DNA of 64,000 nt from CAVWGP01 sp963754645 (GTDB lineage: Bacteria > Pseudomonadota > Alphaproteobacteria > Bin65), in assembly GCA_963754645.1 (NCBI GenBank), contig CAVWGP010000004.1, positions 558,001 through 622,000 on the forward strand, in the 5' to 3' direction. The notes under the pieces were generated by a model. It did not search any database, was not told the origin of the DNA, and saw nothing but the letters and a program-made list of their open reading frames with translations. Within the stretch, counting starts at the first letter, position 1; each line of letters begins with the position of its first letter. The position numbers and the translations under genes are program-made. Shown piece after piece: positions 41,467 through 51,208 of this stretch.

Positions 41467-41497
41467 CTCGCCCCCGTTTGCGCGGCAAATGGGGGAG
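41467..41497. repeat. CTCGCCCCCGTTTGC-type hairpin repeat
   Basis: CTCGCCCCCGTTTGCGCGGC followed by AAATGGGGGAG folds on itself. Its reverse complement matches 56255-56285 except for two loop bases, so it is a dispersed element. It lies in the roughly 225-base gap before the DUF433 gene. Confidence 0.75.
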
Positions 41498-41654
41498 CGG
41501 ATCGGGGTGAGGGCGCGGGCGGCGAAAATATCGCTGAGATCGAAAGAACCGCGCGGCGAACGCGTCGATCTGGCGCTAGGGCCACTGGATAAATCGCCCC
41601 GTGACGCTAGAATGTCGAGCGCAGTGTAAGTGCGCTTGCTGGCGGAGAAATCCC

Positions 41655-41876
41655 ATGGCCCACGATCGCATCGAATGCAATCCCGCCGTCATGCTCGGGA
41701 AACCGGTGATCCGCGGCACGCAAATCACGGTCGAACACATCTTGCGCGAGCTTGGCGGCGGCGCGACGGCGGAGGCCCTGCTGCGCGATCACCCTCGGCT
41801 TGAACGCGGCGACATCGACGCCGCGCTGGCCTATGCCGCCGACTACCTCGCCGGTCACGCCGAGGCCTATGTCTGA
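41655..41876 (+). CDS. DUF433 antitoxin-like protein
   Basis: 73 aa, start after GGAGAAATCCC. Family text: I-E-C-N-P-A-V-M-L-G-K-P-V-I-R-G-T-Q-I-T-V-E-H-I-L, then E-A-L-L-R-D-H-P-R-L and D-I-D-A-A-L-A-Y-A-A-D-Y. DUF433 proteins are small helix-turn-helix-like partners of DUF5615 PIN-like proteins, and the pair is regarded as a toxin-antitoxin-like module. The partner starts nine bases downstream. Confidence 0.92.
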   Translation: MAHDRIECNPAVMLGKPVIRGTQITVEHILRELGGGATAEALLRDHPRLERGDIDAALAYAADYLAGHAEAYV

Positions 41877-41885
41877 GGCGGCGCC

Positions 41886-42241
41886 TTGCGTTTCCTGGCC
41901 GACGAATGCTGCCGTAGGCCTATTGTCGCGGCATTGCGAGACGCCGGTCACGATGTAATTTGGGCCGCGGAAATCGCGAGCGGCCGGGCGGACGAGACAT
42001 TGCTCGAACTGGCCCTATTGGAAGATCGCTTTCTAATCACCGACGACCTTGATTTCGGCGACCTCGTGGTTCGGCGCGGTATGCGAGTGCCCGGCCTGAT
42101 CCTATTGCGCTATCGCGGCGCCGAGACGGGCCTTGCCGCCGAGCGGCTCGTACGTCTCGTGAGCCACGCCGCGGATCGCCTGCGCGGTCACATCACCGTC
42201 GTCGAAAAGGCCAAGGTCCGATTCGGCCGATATTGGGGTAA
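41886..42241 (+). CDS. DUF5615 PIN-like toxin, probable frameshift near its end
   Basis: Starts with TTG at 41886: R-F-L-A-D-E-C-C-R-R-P-I-V-A-A-L-R-D-A-G-H-D-V, then E-D-R-F-L-I-T-D-D-L-D-F-G-D-L-V and G-L-I-L-L-R-Y-R-G-A. D6/E7, D54/D55 and D57 resemble the PIN acidic site of a ribonuclease. The frame as written stays open to 42581 across the antisense strand of the SIR2-TPR gene, far longer than the usual 110-120 aa. One base added near 42222 gives K-V-R-F-R-P-I-L-G and a stop at 42239-42241, which I take as the natural end. Confidence 0.85.
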
Positions 42242-42260
42242 GGCCGGCCGTGCCCGATCA

Positions 42261-44592
42261 TCAAGCTTTTGCGCGCTTCACGATGTCGGCGAACCAAGCC
42301 TCGCCGCGGATCGGGTCCATGTCCTTGTCCGTCTCGAGATGCCCGCGATCGGGCAAATTTCCCGCCGCGAGCGATGCTTCGAGCCAGCGCCGCGCCTCGT
42401 CCTTTTGCCCGCGCAGCGCGGCAAGGCAGGCAAGGTTGTAGGCGGCCACGCCCTTCTTCAGCGACTCGGCTCGCGTAAGCAGCCGTTCCGCTTCCGCAAG
42501 AGAATTTTTCTCGATGCTTCGCCCGCCGACCGGCTTGCTTGGGAAAGGCAAGCGCTCCCCCAATTGTTCAGCGCCTCGTGATAGTCGGGCTTGAATTTGA
42601 GAGCGGCGGCGAATTTCTCAGCCGCGGCATTGAATAGCGCGCCTGCCTCGGCGCCGGCTTTCGTCCTCGCCTGCGCGAAGAGCGCATTGCCCCAATTATG
42701 AGGCTTGAGCTTGGCTTGATGCGAGGGCGCGGCATTTCTGCCGCCTCCTTGAACAAGGCGTCGGCCTGGCCGGATTTGGCCTCGGCCCGCGCGCAGCGCG
42801 ACTCCTTGAATCTTTTTGTAGTCGGGCTTGAACTTGAGCGCCGCCGCGAAATTCTCGGCCGCGTCCTTGAACAGCAAATCGGCCTCTGCGCCGGATTTCG
42901 TCCTCGCCCACGCGGCGAGCGCGGCGCCCAAATTGAACCGCCATCGTGATCGTCGGGCTTGAACTTGCAGGGCGGCGGCAAATTTCTCGCCCGCTTCGTC
43001 GAAGAGCGCGTCGGCCTCGGCGCCGGATTTCGGTCTCGCCCAGAGCCACGAGCGCGGCGCCCCAATTGTTTAGCGCCTCGTGCTTGTTGGGCTTGATCTT
43101 GAGGGCGGCAGCGAATTTTTCGGCCGCGTCCTTGAACAGCGCTTCGGCCTCGGCGCCGGATTTCGTCCGCGCCCGCGCGGTCGAGCGCGGCACCCCAATT
43201 GTTCAGCGCCTCGTGATCGTCGGGCTTGATCTTGAGGGCGGCCGCGAAATTCTCGGCCGCGTCGTTGAACAGCGCGTCGGCCTCGGCGCCGGATTTCGTC
43301 TCGGCCCGCTTGGCGAGCGCATTACCCCAATTGTTCAACACCTCATGCCGGTCGGGCTTGATCTTAAGGGCAGCGGCGTACTTCGCCATCGCATCGTTGA
43401 ATAGCGCGTCGGCTTCGGCGCCGGATTTCGCTTCTGCCCGCGCGGCGAGACGATCGCCCGATCCCCATAACGCGAGGGCAAGGATATGGCGAAGCTGCCG
43501 GATCGTTGCCTGCCTCGATCTCCGCGCTTCGGGCGACGATCTCGTCGAAATCTTCTTCAAGCAGCAGGCGCGAGGCCTTGCGGGCCGAGAGCGGCGGTAG
43601 TTTAGGCTGCTGTTGCGCCGGCCGCTGCTCTCCGGCGGGCGGCGGCGTCTCGGTCGGGGCGGGTTTTTCGAAAGTTGAAATAGCCTTGGTCGATGATTGC
43701 TCTCGTCTCTGCGAGAAAATCCGGCGCCGGCTCGGAGACTGGCGGCTCGTATAGCGCGATGCGACCGGTCATCCCTTTGAGGAAGGTGAAAGGCGTTTCC
43801 AAATAGTCCGGCGTCGCGATGCCGAGCGCGACGGTGAGGGAACGGAAGAAGCTGTCGGCGTTGTAGCCGCGGATCGGCCTTGCATCCGGCTTTTTGAGGA
43901 GACGGTCCCGCACCGCCGCCGTCGGTTCGTCATCGAGGTATGTGACGAAGAAAAGCGAGTAGGGAAACGAGCAGGTTTCGAGGACGCGGACCAGGGGATC
44001 GTTCTCGCCGCTATAGCCGACGACGATCCATGGCCGCTGGCCCTCGCAGCTCTGCACGGCGGCGCGCAGCTTTTCCTTCACGTCCTCGAAGTCGCTGTCG
44101 GTGTGGACCTGGACGAAGCCGGTATGCTGGCCGTGGAGATGGAAAACGGCGCGCTCCGCGACCAGGCCGGCCTCGAATTTCGACCCGGCCGCGAGATCGT
44201 AGATGGCGGGGAAAATCCCGGCCATCGCCGCCGCGCGCGCGATCAGCGGATCGAAATTCGTGGTCAGGATGCGATCGACGATAGCCGCCCTTCATCAATT
44301 GGGCGATATGGATATGCGGCCAGTTGAGCTGGACCTTGTCGCCGTCGCACAAATTCCGGATGAAGTCGTGCCGGTCGCCGGTGCTGAGGCCGCGCATCAG
44401 GCCTTGATAAGTTTTGTCCGGCCGGATTTCGAGGAACGGAAATGTTTTCAGCAGGCTCTCGGCGACTTCCTTCGCCATCGGCACGCCGGCGCTGGCGGAG
44501 CAACCGGCGCCGATGAGGAGCGTCGCTTTCTTGCCACTCTTGAGCGTGTGGACGAGTTCGCCGAGGTCGGTTTTCTTGCTGTCGTCGTGCAT
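42261..44592 (-). pseudogene. SIR2-like NADase domain fused to TPR repeats, many frameshifts
   Basis: Starts at 44592 (MHDDSKKTDLGELVHTLKSG). SIR2 motifs: L-L-I-G-A-G-C-S-A-S-A-G-V-P at 25-38, then after a shift near 44282 R-I-L-T-T-N-F-D-P-L, A-V-F-H-L-H-G-Q (catalytic His) and W-I-V-V-G-Y-S-G-E-N-D-P. A proline/glutamine linker (P-T-E-T-P-P-P-A-G) leads to about six TPR-like units of 44 aa (N-N-W-G-N-A-L-A-K-R-A-E-T-K-S-G-A-E-A-D). The C-terminus is A-A-Y-N-L-A-C-L-A-A-L-R-G and W-F-A-D-I-V-K-R-A-K-A. At least nine frame changes interrupt it, but few stops lie within the matching segments. Intact, it would be about 775 aa. SIR2 fused to repeat domains is typical of NAD-depleting antiphage effectors. 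Confidence 0.75.
42680..43460 (-). repeat. 132-bp tandem repeats coding for TPR units
   Basis: CCCCAATTGTT recurs at 43325, 43193 and 43060, spacing 132 and 133 bases, with CGGCGCCGGATTTCG at a fixed offset in each unit. The 133-base spacing pinpoints one of the single-base insertions. Each unit encodes 44 residues. Units towards 42680 are more diverged and contain deletions. Confidence 0.85.
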
Positions 44593-44654
44593 GGTGTTGG
44601 ACCGATGGCGATGGCGCCCGTTGGCGAGAATAGCTCAGGCCGGCCGGTTCGCCA

Positions 44655-44775
44655 TCAGCCTCGGCCCGCCCCCTGTGCCGCGCCGCCTTCCATCGCCTCG
44701 AACAACGCATGCAGCCGCGCCCGGTGGCGCTGCAGCCCGGGGTCGGCGGCGAGGTCGCGCGGCCGCAACTTCGAG
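44655..44775 (-). pseudogene. 3' fragment of an ABC ATPase gene
   Basis: Encodes R-P-R-D-L-A-A-D-P-G-L-Q-R-H-R-A-R-L-H-A-L-F-E-A-M-E-G-G-A, clearly a copy of the end of the ATPase at 45379 (R-P-R-D-L-A-G-D-P-E-L-Q-R-H-R-A-R-L-H-E-L-F-A-E-M-E-D-G-G). Homology stops upstream at CTCGAAG (44775). The rest of the gene is missing; the GlsB/YeaQ gene now follows. Confidence 0.85.
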
Positions 44776-44821
44776 TACCCCGATTGGCGGGCAGCGATTC
44801 GCAAAGTCGTAGAACCGAGTG

Positions 44822-45070
44822 TCAGCGATTGACCATTCGGTACGCGAGGAGAAGGATAACAGCGCCGCCGACGGCGAGGCCCAGGCTGCGCAAATCGAAG
44901 CCCGTGACCGAGCCGTACCCCAACTGCGTGCCGATATAGCCGCCGAGCAATCCGCCGACGACGCCGATGAGGATCGTGACGATCAAGCCGCCCGGGTCCC
45001 TGCCCGGCAAGATAAGCTTGGCCAGGAGGCCTGCAACCAGGCCGAGTACCGCCCACGATAGAATTCCCAC
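44822..45070 (-). CDS. GlsB/YeaQ/YmgE-family (transglycosylase-associated) membrane protein
   Basis: 82 aa, the usual family length, starting at GTG 45070 with GAGGTGA seven bases upstream. Three membrane segments: I-L-S-W-A-V-L-G-L-V-A-G-L-L-A-K, then after L-P-G-R-D-P-G-G the glycine-rich L-I-G-V-V-G-G-L-L-G-G-Y-I-G, and A-V-G-G-A-V-I-L-L-L-A-Y. Such proteins are general stress-associated inner-membrane proteins. An in-frame upstream extension is not family-like. Confidence 0.88.
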   Translation of the reverse strand: MGILSWAVLGLVAGLLAKLILPGRDPGGLIVTILIGVVGGLLGGYIGTQLGYGSVTGFDLRSLGLAVGGAVILLLAYRMVNR

Positions 45071-45378
45071 GACCGTCACCTCGGCTTTTGCGATGTGGCC
45101 CACCTTAAGCTGTGTCGGAACGATTGTCCAAAGCAAAACCCGACATTGCCGCCGGACCCGGCGACCGGCCCGGTTGCTCTATGTCGTCGATCCAGCCGCC
45201 ATCGTGATTCGTTCAGGCGCCGATGATGGACACGCGATCTTGTGCCGACGGCCTTCGGGGCCGCAGCGTCGTCGGCGGGGCGTGGATCGTGTCGCGGCCA
45301 TGCGCCGCCTTTGGGCTTTTGCCCGTCGACTCTATCGCGCGGGCGGCGCGCTCATGTGAGCTCTTTTTGCCAGCCAGG
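45071..45378. other. Intergenic stretch without supported gene
   Basis: About 308 bases between the GlsB/YeaQ start and the ATPase stop. The first part probably carries the GlsB/YeaQ promoter. No repeat or gene is convincing. Confidence 0.5.
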
Positions 45379-46142
<764 letters not shown>

Positions 46143-46146
<4 letters not shown>

Positions 46147-47201
46147 GCCCTGCCGCGCCCGCGCTCGCCGATGTTGCCGTCAACCGAAAGTAGTATCGCA
46201 ATCGGCCGCGTCGCCTCGAACTTGGCCAACACAATATTCGAAATCACCATAAACGGCACGCATAGAAACATTCCCAGGATTCCCCAGATGAGCCCCCACG
46301 CTACGAGACTGAGGATAATTACGAGCGACGAGAGGTTCAGGCTGCGGCCGACGAGGCGGGGTTCGACGATGTTGTTGAGCAGCACCGGCACGGCGAGCAG
46401 AATCAGCGCGATGCTGACGATGTAGGCCGGGTTGGCGAATTGGATGGCGAGCAGGAGCGCCGGAAAAAACACCCCGATGATGGCGCCGACCGTGGGAATG
46501 AAATAGGCGATGAACATGAGGATCGCCCAGAACTCGGCGAGCTGCAGGCCGACGCTGCGCATGATGGCGTAGCACACCAGCGCCGAGAACAGCCCGAGCG
46601 TGGTCTTGATGCGGACATAGGTCTTGATGTCGGCGCTGATCTCGGCGAAGGCGCCGCGCACCTGGCTTTCCTGGCTCTCGGTCCGCGCCATCGCCGCGAG
46701 CTTGCCGCCGAAGGTTCGGTATTCGAGCAGGAGGAACGCGGTGTAGATGAGAATGAGCCCGAGATCGCCGGCCAAGGCGGTCAGCGCCCGCGCCGTGCTC
46801 GAGAACAGCTGCGGGATGCTGATCTGGGCGATGACGCTTTCGAGCGGATTCTCCTGCGGCAGGTCGAGCAGCTTGGCCGCCTGCTGCACGAGCGACTGGA
46901 AGCGGTCCTGGTAGCGCGGCGCCGAGGCGACGAGCTCGTTGACGCTGGCATTGATCAGCACCACCAGCAACCAGATCGCGCCGATGACGATGGCGAGGGC
47001 CAGCAGCATGGCGATGGCGTAGGGCAGCCGCACGCCGAGCCGACGCGTGCCCTGGATCGCCTGCTGCAGCGTCACGATCAGGTACCAAAGCACGATCGCC
47101 ACAATCAGAGGTTGCAAAAACGCCTGGCCGATGACGAGGACGTAGACGACCAGGGCGAGAAGCCCGAGTCCGGCGCAGATGTTGAGAAATCTGAGGTTCA
47201 T
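46143..47201 (-). CDS. AI-2E / PerM family transporter
   Basis: 352 aa multi-pass membrane protein. Pairs of helices near residues 8-50 and 60-90, a soluble segment (R-Y-Q-D-R-F-Q-S-L-V-Q-Q-A-A-K) and C-terminal helices with F-I-P-T-V-G-A-I-I-G-V-F-F-P-A and V-L-L-N-N-I-V-E-P-R-L-V-G-R-S-L-N-L-S, the hallmark of the family. It is coupled to the ATPase gene downstream, which is unusual because these transporters do not use ABC ATPases. Confidence 0.9.
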
Positions 47202-47316
47202 GGTCCGGGATGGCGGCAGGGGCGTGGGGGGCGGCGCCCGGGCGGATGCCGGGCCGAGCGAAAGCCTAGCCCAGGTGCCGCCGGCTTGTCGATTGCGGCG
47301 GTTCGGCGGCTCCGCC

Positions 47317-47964
47317 TCAAGCCTGAATGATCCGGTTGCGGATCGCGAAGCGCACGAGGTCGGGCAGCGAGCCGAGGTCCAGCTTGCGCATCGCGGCGGC
47401 GCGGTGGGTTTCCACCGTCTTGACGCTCAGGTCGAGCAGCGCGGCGATCTGCTTGTTGCTCTTGCCTTCGGCGAGAAGCTGGACGATCTCGCGTTCGCGC
47501 GAGGTCAGCCGTTGGGCGGCCGGCGACAGGTTCGCGGCGGTCCCGGCCTTGAGGAACCCGGCGAGGACGATCTGCGAAATGCTGCCGGAAAAAAACGGCT
47601 TGTGCCTGGCCAGGCTCTCGATCGCCGGCACGAGCTGATCGGCCGCGTCGGATTTGAGCAAATAGCCGCGCGCGCCGGCCGCCAGCGCGTCGCGCACAAG
47701 CTCCTCGCTCTCGTGCATGGTGAACATCAGAATTTCCGTCTCCGGCACGGCGGCGTGGATGCGTCGCGCCGCTTCGAGCCCGTTGAGTTCCGGCATCGAC
47801 ATGTCGAGCACGGCGATTTGCGGCCGGTGTTCGATCGCCAGCTCGACCGCTTCGCGTCCGGTGGCGGCCTCGGCGCAGACGGTCCAGCCGACGTGTTCCT
47901 CCAAAAGCTCCTTGATGCCGCGCCGGACAATGCCGTGATCGTCGGCAAGCAGGATGCGCAGCAT
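47317..47964 (-). CDS. NarL/LuxR-type response regulator
   Basis: 215 aa. Receiver domain: D8, D9 and phospho-acceptor D54 (A-V-L-D-M-S-M-P), T-M-H-E-S-E and K near 108. C-terminal LuxR helix-turn-helix: L-T-S-R-E-R-E-I-V-Q-L-L-A-E-G-K-S-N-K-Q-I-A, then V-K-T-V-E-T-H-R-A-A-A-M-R-K. ATG at 47964 (GTG at 47967 also possible) overlaps the kinase stop. Target genes are unknown; the ATPase/AI-2E genes lie directly downstream. Confidence 0.93.
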   Translation of the reverse strand: MLRILLADDHGIVRRGIKELLEEHVGWTVCAEAATGREAVELAIEHRPQIAVLDMSMPELNGLEAARRIHAAVPETEILMFTMHESEELVRDALAAGARGYLLKSDAADQLVPAIESLARHKPFFSGSISQIVLAGFLKAGTAANLSPAAQRLTSREREIVQLLAEGKSNKQIAALLDLSVKTVETHRAAAMRKLDLGSLPDLVRFAIRNRIIQA

Positions 47965-49172
47965 CACGCCGTTCCGTTCCGAACGCCGGCGGCAGACAGG
48001 CGCGCGTCTGCCGCCTGAATATCGGACGCCGCCGGCGGGAGCGGAACCGTGGCGGTCACGTTCGTACCCGAAAGCTTCGACCGAATCTCCAGCCGGCCGC
48101 CGAGCTGTTCGAGACGAATTCGCATGCCGGATATGCCGACACCGAGCGATTGAGAATTTGCGCCGGCGTCGATCTCGGGCCGCAAGCCGCGTCCCTGATC
48201 GCCGATCTCAAGGCGGATGGCCGACCCGATCCTTTGCAGCTCGATCCGCGCCGTGGGGCTTCCGGAGTGGCGGTGAACGTTTGACAGCGCTTCCTGCGCG
48301 ACGCGAAAAAGCGTGGTCGCGATCTCGCGCGGCAGCGCGCCGTTGTCTTCGTCGACGCGCAGGTCGACGAGGATGCCGCTGCGCTCGGAAAAGCCGATGG
48401 CAAACCAGCGCAGCGCCGATCCAAGTCCTCGTTCGTCGAGCAGGGGCGGATGCAGCACATAGGACAGCGTGCGCACTTCGCGCAAGCATTGTTCTGCGAG
48501 TTCAACGATGTCCGAGCAGATGCGGCCGTGCGGCTGTCCGGCGCCGTCGGGCTGGTCGCGCAGGCGCGTCGCATTGAGCACGATCGCCAGGAGATTCTGG
48601 GCGGTGGTGTCGTGAAGATCGCGCGCGATGGCGCGCCGTTCGTCGTCCTGCACTTGCAGCAGCCGCGAGCTCAGCCGCGCGAGCGAACCCTGCGCATGCT
48701 TGACCTCGGTTATGTCCTCATGCGCGATCACGACGCGCGGAGTTTTCAACGGCTCGGGTCGCGTGATGCGCAATTGGAACCAGCGCGGCCCATCGACACT
48801 GTCGCAAGGATATTCCAGCCGGAACACCGAGCGGCGTCCGCGGATGATGCCGCGCAGCGCGGCGGCGGTTTGCGCCGCTTCGGCCGAAGCGCCGGCGGCG
48901 CGATCGCAGATCGCGAGATAATTCATGCCCACGCCGCCGTCCGCGCCGGCGAAGCCGTTGGCGCGGGCAAAGTTTCGCCATGCCTGATTAACCGTGACGA
49001 TTTCTCCTATTCGATCAAGCACGGCGATATGGGCCGACAGCGCGTCGAGTGTCGGCCGCAGCAGTGCCTCGGATTCGCCGGCCGGCGCGTTACCCTCGGC
49101 GCGCGGCCGAGTCTTGGCCTTCGTCCGGACCGCGCGGTTGCCTTTTCCTTGGGTCGTCTTCCTAAGTTTCAT
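47964..49172 (-). CDS. PAS-containing sensor histidine kinase (HisKA_3 type)
   Basis: 402 aa, no membrane segments seen. A PAS domain (about 40-150; L-D-R-I-G-E-I-V-T-V-N-Q-A-W) leads to the dimerisation domain with H187 in A-R-D-L-H-D-T-T-A-Q-N, and a HATPase domain with A-Q-E-A-L-S-N-V-H-R-H-S, G-D-Q-G-R-G-L and G-I-S-G-M-R-I-R-L. NarX/DegS-like soluble kinase. Overlaps its response regulator. The N-terminal 30 residues are basic and disordered-looking. Confidence 0.92.
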   Translation of the reverse strand: MKLRKTTQGKGNRAVRTKAKTRPRAEGNAPAGESEALLRPTLDALSAHIAVLDRIGEIVTVNQAWRNFARANGFAGADGGVGMNYLAICDRAAGASAEAAQTAAALRGIIRGRRSVFRLEYPCDSVDGPRWFQLRITRPEPLKTPRVVIAHEDITEVKHAQGSLARLSSRLLQVQDDERRAIARDLHDTTAQNLLAIVLNATRLRDQPDGAGQPHGRICSDIVELAEQCLREVRTLSYVLHPPLLDERGLGSALRWFAIGFSERSGILVDLRVDEDNGALPREIATTLFRVAQEALSNVHRHSGSPTARIELQRIGSAIRLEIGDQGRGLRPEIDAGANSQSLGVGISGMRIRLEQLGGRLEIRSKLSGTNVTATVPLPPAASDIQAADARLSAAGVRNGTA

Positions 49173-49444
49173 CTATGCCGTCACGCGAAGAAGTCCTAGC
49201 AAGGCGCATCGAGATCGCATGTTCAACGGGGTCTAAGCAAGGCCTGGGACAGTATCTACCCTGAAAGGTCCGGATGTCATGACCGGATTCGAGAAGATGG
49301 GTCGCAAACGCGGACGGGGAACAAATTTCAGCCCGCGAAGCGTGGCTCCACAAGCCCGCACACGGCCACTGCACCGCTGGCACCGAGCGCGTCATTGAAC
49401 TAACTTTGCAACTGGTTCCGCTCTCGGGGGCCGGTCACCGCCAC

Positions 49445-50525
49445 TCACGCCCGGCGGTCGAGCACCCAGACCCGAACGCGGCGCGAGCGGCCGTGGATTT
49501 GACACGGCCCACTGTCCCGCAGGTTTGCCAGCAGCTGCGCTGCTTCGCGGGGCACAGCTCGGCGTCGAACGGCGCGCACGACATCGTTGCTGACCGCCAG
49601 GGAACAGCCCAGCTTGCGCGTTAGCTGCTCTAGGCGCTTCGCGACGTTGACGGTATCGCCGATGATGGTGAACGCCATGCATCGCTCGGAGCCGACATCG
49701 CCGATGACCGCTGGGCCGCAATGTATGCCGATACCGACGCCGACCGGGAAGATGCCGGCCGACGCCCGCTTTTGGTTCCAGCGCGCGACCTCGCCCAACA
49801 TGGCCCGGCCGCAGGCAAGTGAGTTCGATGGCGTCGCGCCCGCTGGTCTCGGGCACGCCGAAGGTCGCCAAGATGGCATCGCCCATATAGCCCTGGATGG
49901 CCCCGTTGTGGCTGAAGATCACGCGTTCCATACGCTGGTAGAACGAGCGCAGCAGCTTAATGAGCTGCTCCGGCGCCATTGACTCGGCCATTGGCGTGAA
50001 ACCAATGATGTCTATGAAGAGCACGGCAACATCTTGCCGGTGTCCAAGGCCGAGGGGTTCGTCCCGGGTTTCCAGCAGCTTGACGAGTTGGGGCGAAAAA
50101 TAGCGGGACAGGTTGGTGCGCGCTCGGTCGGCTTCGACACGCTCCGTGACATCGCGCTGTACGGCGAGATACTGCTCAACCGCGCCGCTGGGTCCGTAGA
50201 GCGGAACGATTGACCATTCCATCACGAACGGCGTTCCGTCCCGCCGATAGTTGACCGCACGACCTTCCCAAAGACGCTCGCTGGAGAGACGTTGTCTCAA
50301 ATCGGAGAAGATCGACAGGTCCGTCTCTGGTCCCTGTAGCACGCGCGGCGTCTTGCCGAGCACTTCGCTGCGACGCCAGCCTGTCATGCGCTCAAAAGCT
50401 GAATTGACGTACACGATCGTCGGTCCCGGCCGGTCGAGATTGGCCATGGTCACCAACACGCTTTCCGCCGCGACTTCGATCGCTTGCGCGGCGTCGATTG
50501 CAACTGCACGGACAGGATTTGTCAT
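49445..50525 (-). pseudogene. PAS domain plus class III adenylate/guanylate cyclase, one frameshift
   Basis: Starts at ATG 50525 (MTNPVRAVAIDAAQAIEVAA). PAS/LOV-like domain: P-T-I-V-Y-V-N-S-A-F-E-R-M-T-G-W, E-V-L-G-K-T-P-R-V-L-Q-G-P-E-T-D, N-Y-R-R-D-G-T-P-F. The LOV cysteine motif N-C-R-F-L-Q is not present (T-P-R-V-L-Q instead). Cyclase: V-L-F-I-D-I-I-G-F-T, G-A-I-Q-G-Y-M-G-D-A-I-L-A-T-F-G, then a shift near 49819 and G-V-G-I-G-I-H-C-G-P-A-V-I-G-D-V-G and T-I-I-G-D-T-V-N-V-A-K-R-L. Both metal aspartates are present. Repaired length about 360 aa. Confidence 0.85.
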
Positions 50526-50833
50526 GCCGGTGCAGCCTGCCGATTGACGCTCGTGTCCGCTATCGGTTGACCAACCAGACCGAGCAGAGCCGACATCCAC
50601 CGGCTGAACGGCCTCGTTGGGGTGATGATGCGCGCACATGCAGGTTTGGGCAATATCTGAGCGCTGTCTCGGCAGAGAGGAATGCCGATGACAGCAGGTG
50701 GCGGCGCGTGGCCCGCATCAAACGGCGATTTTGGGTTCATAGCTGGCTCAACTCCCCGAACAATAAAGTGACCAGGGCGGACTTCATGGATTGCAATTAG
50801 GGATCAAAACGGCCCCAACTCCTCAGTGTTTCC
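50526..50833. other. Intergenic stretch without supported gene
   Basis: About 308 bases between the cyclase start and the TAXI fragment. I see no gene, hairpin or repeat worth naming. Confidence 0.4.
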
Positions 50834-51007
50834 CTAGCAACCAAGGAAATCCCTTTTAGCGCGGATGTCGCGGTTCGAGGCCAGGTCGAGCACCGCCGAG
50901 ACCGGCGCAGCGGCGCCGAGCGTGAAGATTTGCGCGTGGCCGTCCTGCATTTGCGAGACGGAGTCGTTGTAGGAGCCGAAGCTGACCTTGAGGTCCTTAT
51001 CCGACAT
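50834..51007 (-). pseudogene. Fragment of a TAXI-family TRAP transporter binding protein
   Basis: About 57 codons: D-L-K-V-S-F-G-S-Y-N-D-S-V-S-Q-M-Q-D-G-H then A-Q-I-F-T-L-G-A-A-A-P-V-S-A-V-L-D-L-A-S-N-R-D-I-R, which matches the middle of TAXI solute receptors. No signal peptide or remaining domains are present. It lies beside the IS1380 remnant, suggesting deletion associated with insertion. Confidence 0.7.
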
Positions 51008-51208
51008 TCCCCAGATGAACCCTCGGAACGGGGCGAACGCTAGCATTCTGCCGGGTTCCGGGGAAGCCATGGGCGGCCGACACAGTTTCCCCGGCGCTTC
51101 CGCCGTGCCCGACCGTCCAAAACGACCTCTGATCCATCGATTTGGCCCTTTCCCTCGCCATTCAGACGCACTCCTCCCGTGGTGACGACGCATCCGCCCC
51201 GTTCGGTC

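Noticed and set aside
42680..43460. Regular repeats that could be taken for a CRISPR array
   Set aside because: The period is 132 bases, the whole unit is conserved and coding (TPR), and there are no unique spacers.
49173..49444. Possible small gene between the histidine kinase and the cyclase
   Set aside because: Short frames there have no ribosome binding site or recognisable protein features.
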